From the NCBI GenBank assembly GCA_003170035.1, contig PMZX01000474.1, forward strand, positions 1-6,217: a DNA stretch of 6,217 bases. The letters run 5' to 3'. Source of the stretch: Myxococcales bacterium (lineage in GTDB: Bacteria > Myxococcota_A > Polyangia > Fen-1088). A program made the translations under genes and the position numbers. The stretch's first letter is position 1, and every line of letters starts with the position of its first letter. Shown in pieces: positions 1 through 6,026 of this stretch. The notes beneath the pieces were generated by a model, which ran no database searches, had not been told where the DNA came from, and saw only the letters and a program-made list of their open reading frames with translations.

Positions 1-2
1 CC

Positions 3-119
3 GACCGCGTGCGCGCCAACCACGGCGACGCACTCAACCGCCGTCGCGGTCCCGCGCGAGCGCGCCCAGAAAAGAAATCGTCACGTCGTCTGACCGTGCT
101 TGTCGGATCGGGGACTTAG
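3..119 (+). other. Possible C-terminal tail of an upstream gene (uncertain)
   Basis: One forward frame is open from the left edge to a TAG at 117-119, giving about 38 residues that begin DRVRANHGDALNRRR and continue as a basic, arginine- and lysine-rich tail. The stop lies just before the likely cas3 start at 121, a spacing typical of operon neighbours. However, a GC-rich stretch of this length is often open by chance, a second forward frame is also open through this region, and no family is recognised. It may be the end of an upstream gene such as a regulator, or simply leader DNA. No clear -35/-10 promoter and no T-rich terminator is visible between 1 and 120. Confidence 0.2.
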
Positions 120-120
120 G

Positions 121-2421
121 ATGGACGGAGAAGGACAGGAACAGGTGACAAAGGAGATGACAGCAGTTGCGCATGCGCCCCTAGAAATCGGGCGGCCTTG
201 GCACTCGCTCGACGACCACTGTCAATCCGTGGCAGTCAGGACGGCGGCCTTCCTGAATGGGATCGCGGCCGACAAGTGGGGCACGCTCGCGGGGTTGTGG
301 CACGACCTTGGAAAGAGCACGCCCGAGTGGCAGGGCTTCATTCGATCAGCCGGGAGATCCGCCACGGAGGCGCACGTCGAAGAGCAGGAAGCCCGGCGTC
401 GTGGTCCGCCACACAGCGCAACTGGTGGACTGCATCTCCTTCAGTCGATGGGCCTGGAGATCGGAGGGCCGCTGGCATTTGCGATCGCGGGTCACCACGG
501 TGGACTTCCGGACAAGGAGGCTCTGCGATCACGCCTCGCAGATCCCGAGGAGAAGGCGCGGTACCAGAGAGCCGCGCTGGACGCCATCGCTCATCAAACT
601 GGCAGTGAGAAGCCCACCTGGCCGACGTGGCTGGTGAGCCCTGCGTCGCCGGATGCAGGTAGACGGAGTCTCGAGTTCTTCACGCGGATTCTCTTCTCGG
701 CCCTGACCGACGCCGACTTCCTCGACACCGAGGCGTATTTCGCGACGGCTGGCAACGACCGCGCCGCAGCCCAGACCCAGGCACGGAAGCAGCGTTGGCC
801 TGAGCTTCGCTCGTACAAGCCGGTGCTAGACGCATTTCTTGCAGAAAAACACACAAGCGTGCCTTCGACGTCGGTGAACCTTCTCCGCCACGAGGTGCTG
901 AATGCCTGTCGTGAGGCCTCCTCGGGCGCCCGGGGCGCGTTCAGCCTGACGGTCCCCACCGGTGGCGGGAAAACGCTCTCTGGCCTGAGGTTCGCGGTGG
1001 ACCATGCGATCCATCACGGCCTGCGCCGGATCGTCGTTGCCCTGCCCTTCACCAGCATCATCGAACAGACCAGCGAAGTCCTGCGCAATGTCTTCGCTAG
1101 CCTTGGTCCAGACGTTGTCCTTGAACACCACAGTGCCCTCGATCCCGAGCGGGCCACGGCTCGTGGCCGGGTGTCAGCCGAGAACTGGGACGCTCCCTTG
1201 ATCGTTACGACCCAGGTCCAGCTCTTTGAGAGTCTCTTTGCGAATCGGCCGGGCGCCTGTCGGAAACTGCACAATCTGATCGATTCGGTGCTCGTACTCG
1301 ACGAGGTGCAGAGCCTGCCCGCCCATCTCCTGGAGCCAATTCTGGATGTCGTAGATGGACTCGTCCACCACTACGGCGTCACGGTGTTGCTGATGACTGC
1401 CACCCAACCGGCCCTCCACCAGCGGTCGGTCGGTGCCCGTCAGTTCCATGGGTTGGCGTCCCCGCCGCGCGAAATCATCCCCGATGAACTTACGTCCAGG
1501 CTCTGGGATGGACTTCGCCGCGTTGATGTCCACTGGCCGCCAGCCGGCAGCGCCGCTACCAGCCAGGAGCCGGAGTCCTTCTGGCCAGACCTGGCCGCGA
1601 AGTTTGCCGAGAAACCGCAGGTCCTTGCGATCACGCATTTGAAGCGGGACGCGCAAGCTCTGTGGCAGGCCGTCGCTTGCTTCGATCCGAAGGCGCTCCA
1701 CCTGAGCGCGGCCATGTGCCCAGAGCATCGCTCCCAGGTTTTGGCTGCCGTGAAAGACCGCCTCAAACGCGGAGAGCCCTGTCGTCTGGTCACCACCCAA
1801 GTTGTCGAGGCCGGCGTGGACATTGATTTCCCCGTCGTGTTTCGCGCAATGGCTGGTCTGGAATCACTGGCGCAGAGTGCGGGCCGGTGCAACCGGGAAG
1901 GTCGGCTGGCCAAGGGTGACTTCTTCGTCTATGAGGCCCCGACCGCGCCGCCGAAGTCCCTGCGCCTCCACAGGGACGTTGCCCAGACGATGCTCGACGG
2001 GGAACCCAGTCTGGACATTTTCCAGCCCGCCACATTTCGGCGCTACTTCGACCGACTGTACGCGCACAAGGATCTCGATCTCCCCGGAATCCAGGGCATG
2101 CGTGCGGCCCTGCGATTCGAGGCAACGGCGGAGGCCTTCCAAATGATCGAGCAGGCGACGACCACGATCTTCGTGCCGTTCGATGAGCGCGCCCGTGCCG
2201 CGATCAAGGAATTGCGCTTCGCCGGGCCATCGCGAGACCGACTTCGCTTACTGCAGCGATATGGCGTCGCGGTTTACCCCCATCAATTCAAGAGTCTGCA
2301 GGCGGAAGGCGCGGTCGAGGAGATCCACTCCGGCCTGTGGGCGCTCTGCTCTGACGTCAACTACGACAACAACCTTGGCCTCCGCACCAGCGCGGATGCC
2401 TCCGTGGCCCTCATCATCTGA
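121..2421 (+). CDS. cas3: CRISPR-associated helicase-nuclease Cas3 (type I-C, HD + SF2 helicase fusion)
   Basis: Cas3 is recruited to the Cascade-bound target, nicks the displaced strand and unwinds and degrades DNA with ATP and divalent metals. From ATG 121 the protein has 766 aa, usual for a single-chain I-C Cas3. The N-terminal HD nuclease (about residues 20-200) shows H28/H33, the signature WHDLGK with H61-D62, H98, H125-H126 in AGHHGG, and D197/D199. The helicase shows Walker A TVPTGGGKT (277-285, K284), Walker B as DEVQ (394-397), motif III TAT (426-428), motif V TTQVVEAGVD (558-567) and motif VI QSAGRCNRE with R589 and R592. All key catalytic residues appear present. It is the first gene of the operon, 12 nt ahead of cas5c. 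The start is uncertain: ATG 121 has GGGGA at 110-114; GTG 145 has purine-rich GGAGAAGGA and AGGA upstream; ATG 157 (MTAVAHAP) best matches the usual family N-terminus but its GGAG abuts the ATG. A TTG at 100 is less likely. Confidence 0.97.
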   Translation: MDGEGQEQVTKEMTAVAHAPLEIGRPWHSLDDHCQSVAVRTAAFLNGIAADKWGTLAGLWHDLGKSTPEWQGFIRSAGRSATEAHVEEQEARRRGPPHSATGGLHLLQSMGLEIGGPLAFAIAGHHGGLPDKEALRSRLADPEEKARYQRAALDAIAHQTGSEKPTWPTWLVSPASPDAGRRSLEFFTRILFSALTDADFLDTEAYFATAGNDRAAAQTQARKQRWPELRSYKPVLDAFLAEKHTSVPSTSVNLLRHEVLNACREASSGARGAFSLTVPTGGGKTLSGLRFAVDHAIHHGLRRIVVALPFTSIIEQTSEVLRNVFASLGPDVVLEHHSALDPERATARGRVSAENWDAPLIVTTQVQLFESLFANRPGACRKLHNLIDSVLVLDEVQSLPAHLLEPILDVVDGLVHHYGVTVLLMTATQPALHQRSVGARQFHGLASPPREIIPDELTSRLWDGLRRVDVHWPPAGSAATSQEPESFWPDLAAKFAEKPQVLAITHLKRDAQALWQAVACFDPKALHLSAAMCPEHRSQVLAAVKDRLKRGEPCRLVTTQVVEAGVDIDFPVVFRAMAGLESLAQSAGRCNREGRLAKGDFFVYEAPTAPPKSLRLHRDVAQTMLDGEPSLDIFQPATFRRYFDRLYAHKDLDLPGIQGMRAALRFEATAEAFQMIEQATTTIFVPFDERARAAIKELRFAGPSRDRLRLLQRYGVAVYPHQFKSLQAEGAVEEIHSGLWALCSDVNYDNNLGLRTSADASVALII

Positions 2422-2426
2422 GGAGG
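2421..2426 (+). promoter_or_regulatory. Ribosome binding site of cas5c overlapping the cas3 stop
   Basis: AGGAGG starts on the last base of the cas3 TGA stop (2419-2421) and lies 7 nt before the cas5c ATG at 2434. This is a near-perfect Shine-Dalgarno. It fixes the cas5c start and suggests that ribosomes finishing cas3 re-initiate on cas5c, although independent initiation is equally possible. Confidence 0.8.
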
Positions 2427-2433
2427 TTCTCGC

Positions 2434-3075
2434 ATGCCTGAACGATCACCAACATTCCACGTGCGCGCACATGGTCCAATGGCCTGCTTCACGCGACCCG
2501 AACTGAAGGTGGAACGCGTGAGCTACGAAGTGATGACACCATCTGCAGCGCGCGGCGTGCTTGAGGCGATTCTCTGGAAGCCTGCCATCCGGTGGCGCAT
2601 CGAACGCATCCACGTTCTGAAGCCGATCAAGTTCGGACAACTGCGTCGGAATGAGGTCAACAGCCGCCTGTCCGAGCGTGGCGACCACTCCACCTACTGT
2701 GCAGACGAAGATCGCGCCCAACGAAACACCCTCTTTTTGGCTGACGTCGACTACATCATCGAAGCCCATTTCGAGATGACGGCAAAGGCCGGTCCAGAAG
2801 ACAACCTGACCAAATTTGTCGAGATGTTCCAGCGCCGGCTCGACAAAGGCCAGCGCTTCCACCAGCCCTATCTCGGCTGCCGCGAGTTCGAGGCCATCGT
2901 GGAGCCAGCACCCGATCCTTTGCCAAAGCCGCACGAGAGCCTGCGGGGTCTGCGCCCCCTCGGCCTCATGCTGCACGACATCGAATTCGGCGAGGAGAAC
3001 AAGCCGCGCTTCTTCGACGCGCGCCTCGACAACGGCGTCATGGAAGTGCCGCCATTCGAGGAGGTGCCGGCATGA
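2434..3075 (+). CDS. cas5c: Cas5c (Cas5d), crRNA-processing Cascade subunit
   Basis: In type I-C systems, which lack Cas6, Cas5c cuts the pre-crRNA repeat and remains bound to the 5' handle as part of Cascade. The 213-aa product shows family features in order: the N-terminal strand with MACFTRPELKVERVSYEVMTPSAARG (residues 16-41, split here as MACFTRPELKV and ERVSYEVMTPSAARG), LEAILWKPAIRW (43-54), HVLKPIKF (60-67), RRNEVNSR (71-78), ADVDYIIEAHFEMT (103-116), the RRLDKGQRFH stretch (134-143), PYLGCREF (145-152) and a C-terminal FFDARLDNGVMEVPPF. It is slightly shorter than the roughly 220-250 aa common in the family but looks complete. The residues matching catalytic Y46, K116 and H117 of Bacillus halodurans Cas5d appear to be L47, K127 and F128, so only the lysine is kept; H143 and other nearby residues could compensate. 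The start is set by AGGAGG at 2421-2426. Its TGA overlaps the cas8c ATG by 4 nt. Confidence 0.96.
   Translation: MPERSPTFHVRAHGPMACFTRPELKVERVSYEVMTPSAARGVLEAILWKPAIRWRIERIHVLKPIKFGQLRRNEVNSRLSERGDHSTYCADEDRAQRNTLFLADVDYIIEAHFEMTAKAGPEDNLTKFVEMFQRRLDKGQRFHQPYLGCREFEAIVEPAPDPLPKPHESLRGLRPLGLMLHDIEFGEENKPRFFDARLDNGVMEVPPFEEVPA
3058..3064 (+). promoter_or_regulatory. Ribosome binding site of cas8c inside the end of cas5c
   Basis: GAGGAGG lies in the last codons of cas5c, 7 nt before the cas8c ATG at 3072, whose ATGA overlaps the cas5c stop (3073-3075). The combination of a strong Shine-Dalgarno and the 4-nt overlap supports this start and points to translational coupling of the two Cascade subunits. 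Confidence 0.8.
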
Positions 3076-4901
3076 TACTCAAAGCGCTGTACGACCTGGC
3101 CCAAGCGGAACACCTGATTGACGATCCCGACTACATCCTAGGCGAAGTGGCTTACTGCCTGAGCCTCGGGCCAAATGGAAGCAACCCGAGACTGCTGTCG
3201 CTCGCGACAGAACGACAGGAAGGCAACAGAACTGTCCTGGACTTGCCCAAGATTCCCATTCCCCGCGAGTTGAGCAGGCAGGGCACAAAGGCACCGGCCT
3301 TTTTTTTGACCGACAAGGCATCATTCCTATTCGGCCTAGACCCCAGCAAGGACGACCCCAAGGAAATGGTGCGTTTCCGAGAGGAAGCGTTGCGGTTTCG
3401 CGATCGGGTCGAAGCCGCTCAGTCGGAGCTTCCACGGGGCACACTCGAGCGCGAAGCCGTTGACGCTCTCTTGGCCTTCCTCAAGTCATCCGAAGCCGCG
3501 CGCCACGGTTTGATCCGTGCAGCGTATGACTCGACTTCGTCCGCGCGAGAGAAGCAATTTCTGGTGTCGAAGCCTATCTACGTGGTGTTTGCCCCTGAGG
3601 GGCAGACACCGCTCCACTGGCTCCCCGCGATCCAAACCCTTTGGAGAGATTTGCGAGAACAGGAGAGGGCCCGCGGGCCAATCGCCCGTTGCCTCGTCAC
3701 CGGGACGAGAGGACCAAAGGCGGATCGCCACACCTACCTCAAAGGTGTCCCGGGCGGCCAAAGCAGCGGGGGGCCCCTCGTCACCTTCAACAAGGCCGCG
3801 TTCTGGTCCTACGGCCTTTCCGGAAACAACAACGCCCCCATCGGCCAGGAGGCGGCCGAGGCGTACGCCGCGGGGTTGAACCGTCTTCTCGACAACAAAC
3901 CGTCGACAAATGACGGGCGTCAACTTCAAAGACAGAATCTTTTGCTGTCAGCCGACACCATCGCCCTCTTCTGGTCGCGCGAGCAGACAGACCTTTCCTG
4001 GCTCCTCACGCTCGCTGACAGCCCCGATTCGGTTAGAGAGATGCTCCGTGCTCCCCATACCGGAAGGCGCTCCGTTCTGGAAGACCCGGCAGCGTTCTTC
4101 ACGCTCGTGCTCTCGGGCGCCCAAAGCCGCACGATCGTGAGGTCCTTTCTCGCCACGCAGACCCAGAATGTTGCGCGAAACGTCGACCTGTATCTGGAAC
4201 ACGCGTCTATCGTTCGCCCATTCAGGGAGGCCGCCGGAACCTACCCTCTTCGCGATCTGCTGCGGAGCCTCGCTGCTCTCGGCGACATAGAACGCTTGGC
4301 GCCTGACCTCGGCACACAGGTCTACCTTGCAGCGATCTCGGGCCGGCCCTTGCCCCGTGCAGTGCTTGAGGCGGCCATTCGCCGAACCCGTGCCGATGGG
4401 CCGGGGTCCTCCCGCCCCGATTCGACAGAGGCGCACCAGCGTCTACTCGCGTTCGCCGCCCGCTGCAGCCTTATCCGCGCCAGCCTCGTTCGACAACGCA
4501 CCTTCAAGGAGGAACCAACTGTGTCACTTGACTCAAAAAACCAGCAACCCGCGTATCTCCTCGGCAGAGTCCTCGCCATCGTGGACGCGATCCAGCGGGA
4601 CGCGCTCGGCCCGAGAGTGAACGCAACCCTCGTCGACCGCTACTACGGTTCGGCCAGCAGCACGCCCGCAGCAGTGTTCCCTACGCTGCTACGGCACAGC
4701 CAGCATCACCTGAGCAAGCTGCGCAAGGAGAAGGCCGGACTGGCCGTCGTGCGCGAAAGGCTCCTGCAGGAGGCTACCGGCGGGCTTCAGGTCTTCCCGA
4801 AAACCATGAACCTGGAAGCCCAGGGCCTGTTCGCTCTCGGCTTTCACCATCAGCGACAGGCTCTCTTCGAGAAGAAGGCGCCCGAGACGATCACCAACTG
4901 A
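3072..4901 (+). CDS. cas8c: Cas8c (Csd1), large subunit of type I-C Cascade
   Basis: Cas8c is the large subunit that sits at the crRNA 5' end, reads the PAM, helps open the target and recruits Cas3. The 609-aa product has the Csd1 signatures: N-terminus MILKALYDLAQ with a short beta-rich segment, the region CLVTG (207-211) followed by KGVPGGQSSGGPLVTFN (224-240) and SYGLSGNNNAPIGQEAAEAY (246-265), the ADTIALFWS segment (294-302), a helix-rich middle (about 340-440) and the C-terminal helical bundle after residue 484 with YLLGRVLAIVDAIQ, RYYGSASSTPAAVFPTLL and LEAQGLFALGFHHQR. Length is normal for the family, and no frameshift is seen. The last 126 codons double as cas11c through an internal GTG start. 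A T8 run at 3300-3307 (codons 77-79) follows a small hairpin. The start is the ATGA overlap with cas5c; cas7c begins 24 nt after the stop. Confidence 0.96.
   Translation: MILKALYDLAQAEHLIDDPDYILGEVAYCLSLGPNGSNPRLLSLATERQEGNRTVLDLPKIPIPRELSRQGTKAPAFFLTDKASFLFGLDPSKDDPKEMVRFREEALRFRDRVEAAQSELPRGTLEREAVDALLAFLKSSEAARHGLIRAAYDSTSSAREKQFLVSKPIYVVFAPEGQTPLHWLPAIQTLWRDLREQERARGPIARCLVTGTRGPKADRHTYLKGVPGGQSSGGPLVTFNKAAFWSYGLSGNNNAPIGQEAAEAYAAGLNRLLDNKPSTNDGRQLQRQNLLLSADTIALFWSREQTDLSWLLTLADSPDSVREMLRAPHTGRRSVLEDPAAFFTLVLSGAQSRTIVRSFLATQTQNVARNVDLYLEHASIVRPFREAAGTYPLRDLLRSLAALGDIERLAPDLGTQVYLAAISGRPLPRAVLEAAIRRTRADGPGSSRPDSTEAHQRLLAFAARCSLIRASLVRQRTFKEEPTVSLDSKNQQPAYLLGRVLAIVDAIQRDALGPRVNATLVDRYYGSASSTPAAVFPTLLRHSQHHLSKLRKEKAGLAVVRERLLQEATGGLQVFPKTMNLEAQGLFALGFHHQRQALFEKKAPETITN
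3287..3307 (+). other. Small hairpin plus T8 tract inside cas8c
   Basis: AAAGGC (3287-3292) can pair with GCCTTT (3297-3302) across the loop ACCG, and the T run extends to 3307. This resembles a weak intrinsic terminator, but the stem is only 6 bp with three A-T pairs, some of the T tract is used in the stem, and it lies inside an essential coding region. The homopolymer codes for the Phe-Phe-Leu stretch at cas8c residues 77-79. It may have no function, or may act as a slippage or attenuation site. Confidence 0.35.
4506..4513 (+). promoter_or_regulatory. Internal ribosome binding site for cas11c
   Basis: AAGGAGGA lies within cas8c codons for Phe-Lys-Glu-Glu, with the GGAGG core at 4508-4512 and 8 nt of spacing to the in-frame GTG at 4521. 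It is among the strongest Shine-Dalgarno matches in the window and sits exactly where type I-C cas8c genes are known to carry an internal translation start. Confidence 0.8.
4521..4901 (+). CDS. cas11c: Cas11c, small Cascade subunit from an internal start in cas8c
   Basis: In type I-C systems the small subunit Cas11c is not a separate gene but is translated from inside cas8c; it lines the belly of Cascade and stabilises the R-loop. Here GTG 4521 is in the cas8c frame (Val484 of Cas8c) and would be read as Met1 of a 126-aa helical protein beginning MSLDSKNQQPAYLLGR. The MSLD start followed by a YLLGR helix matches how I recall Cas11c of other I-C systems beginning, often from ATG. AAGGAGGA at 4506-4513 supplies a strong ribosome binding site. 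The product holds the helices LAIVDAIQRDAL, RYYGSASSTPAAVFPTLLRH and LEAQGLFALGFHHQR and shares the cas8c stop. The basis is the visible RBS and start plus known family behaviour; expression itself is inferred. Confidence 0.82.
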   Translation: MSLDSKNQQPAYLLGRVLAIVDAIQRDALGPRVNATLVDRYYGSASSTPAAVFPTLLRHSQHHLSKLRKEKAGLAVVRERLLQEATGGLQVFPKTMNLEAQGLFALGFHHQRQALFEKKAPETITN

Positions 4902-4915
4902 CCCCCTGGAAAAAC

Positions 4916-4920
4916 GAGGA
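4916..4920 (+). promoter_or_regulatory. Ribosome binding site of cas7c
   Basis: GAGGA lies in the 24-nt gap between cas8c and cas7c, 5 nt before the ATG at 4926. The gap contains no hairpin or T tract, so transcription should continue from cas8c into cas7c. A good site here fits the need for several Cas7 copies per complex. Confidence 0.65.
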
Positions 4921-4925
4921 CCACC

Positions 4926-6011
4926 ATGGCATTGGAACACCGCTGCGATTTTCTTCTCGTCTTCGACGTTCAAGACGGCAACCCCAATGGGGATCCCGAC
5001 GCCGGCAACCTGCCACGCATCGATCCTGAAACCGGCCACGGCCTGATCACCGATGTCTGCTTGAAACGCAAGGTGCGCAACTACGTTCTCCTCAGCAAGC
5101 TCGGACAGCCGGGCTTCGACATCTACGTGAAGGAAAAAGCCGTGCTCGGCCGCGCGCACGTGCAAGCGTTCCAGGATCTCAAGATCGCCCTGGGTGAAGA
5201 AGCGCGACACGCCATTCCCGAGGATGTCAAGGCGCTGCTCACAGACTTCGACCTCCCTGAGGGCCTGTCGGTCGAGGAAGAGGACGACGGCGCAACACTG
5301 ATCGTCGCCGCAGACGCTGACCCGAAAGCCATAAAGGATGCGATCAAGGAGAGCAAACCCTCGCCGAAGCTCAAGGAGTTCATCATGGGCCACCTGAAAG
5401 GAACCAAGGCCCGCAAGCCAACCGGCGCCGAGAGTGACAAAGGACGGAAGCTCATGTGCGAGCGCTACTTCGATGTTAGGACCTTCGGCGCCGTCATGTC
5501 CCTGGCGTCCGCCCCGAATTGCGGCCAGGTGCGTGGCCCAGTCCAACTCACCTTTAGCCGTTCGATCGACCCAATCGTGCAGCTGGAGCACAGTATCACC
5601 CGGATGGCTGTTGCCACCGAGAAGGAAGCGGAAAAGCAGAGCGGCGACAACCGCACCATGGGCCGCAAAGCCACGGTCCCCTACGGAATCTACGTCTGTC
5701 ACGGCTTCGTCTCCCCGTCACTGGCCGCTCAGACCGGCTTCAACGATGTCGACTTGGCGCTCCTGTGGAAAGCTCTCGAACAGATGTTTGAAAACGATCG
5801 ATCAGCCGCGCGCGGGCTCATGACCACCCGGAAGCTTTTCGTGTTCGAGCACAACTCTCTGCTCGGCGATGCGCGCGCCGCCGATCTGTTTGACCGCATC
5901 AAGATCAAACGCAAGGAAGGCGTCGAGGCGCCGCGTAGTTTTGGCGACTACGTTGTCGAGGTGGACGACAAGAACCTGCCCAAAGGGATCACTCTGCACA
6001 GCCGGGTGTGA
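4926..6011 (+). CDS. cas7c: Cas7c (Csd2), backbone subunit of type I-C Cascade
   Basis: Cas7c is the RAMP-fold protein that polymerises along the crRNA spacer, several copies per Cascade, and kinks the guide for target pairing. The 361-aa product has clear Csd2 motifs: FDVQDGNPNGDPDAGNLPRI (residues 13-32), GLITDVCLKRKVRN (39-52), IYVKEKAVL (66-74), then YFDVRTFGAVMS (181-192), NCGQVRGPVQLTFSRS (198-213), SITRMAV (223-229), GDNRTMGRK (240-248), VPYGIYVCHGF (251-261), and ENDRSAARGLMTTRKLFVF (289-307). The family is usually about 280-300 aa; the excess lies between residue 74 and the MCERYFDVRTF block, where about 102 residues stand in place of the roughly 30-35 I recall from Desulfovibrio vulgaris Csd2. 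This segment has an acidic patch (VEEEDD, 116-121) and a lysine-rich end. GAGGA at 4916-4920 supports the start. cas4 follows after 15 nt. Confidence 0.97.
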   Translation: MALEHRCDFLLVFDVQDGNPNGDPDAGNLPRIDPETGHGLITDVCLKRKVRNYVLLSKLGQPGFDIYVKEKAVLGRAHVQAFQDLKIALGEEARHAIPEDVKALLTDFDLPEGLSVEEEDDGATLIVAADADPKAIKDAIKESKPSPKLKEFIMGHLKGTKARKPTGAESDKGRKLMCERYFDVRTFGAVMSLASAPNCGQVRGPVQLTFSRSIDPIVQLEHSITRMAVATEKEAEKQSGDNRTMGRKATVPYGIYVCHGFVSPSLAAQTGFNDVDLALLWKALEQMFENDRSAARGLMTTRKLFVFEHNSLLGDARAADLFDRIKIKRKEGVEAPRSFGDYVVEVDDKNLPKGITLHSRV

Positions 6012-6026
6012 GAGGCCCAGTCGGCC

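Noticed and set aside
48..66. GC-rich inverted repeat (CGCGC-GA-GCGCG) as a terminator or operator
   Set aside because: The loop would be only 2 nt and no T tract follows; such alternating GC words are common by chance in this composition.
100..120. TTG at 100 as the cas3 start
   Set aside because: It has no good Shine-Dalgarno at the right distance, and three better-placed starts follow within 57 nt.
1620..1680. Cas3 motif IV region reads LAITHLKRDAQALW instead of the more usual NTRxxA form, suggesting a defect
   Set aside because: This segment is variable in SF2 helicases, and motifs I, II, III, V and VI and the HD residues are all intact, so loss of activity is not supported.
1174..1800. 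A 208-codon open frame on the minus strand inside cas3
   Set aside because: It lies wholly antisense to the conserved helicase domain and shows no family signature; a GC-rich shadow frame.
4921..4929. CCACCATGG around the cas7c start resembles a eukaryotic Kozak sequence
   Set aside because: The gene is in a bacterial-type operon with its own GAGGA ribosome binding site; the match is coincidence.
4689..5702. A 337-codon open frame on the minus strand across the cas8c/cas7c junction
   Set aside because: It runs opposite two well-recognised genes, crosses their boundary, has no recognisable motif, and is explained by GC-biased codons leaving antisense frames open.
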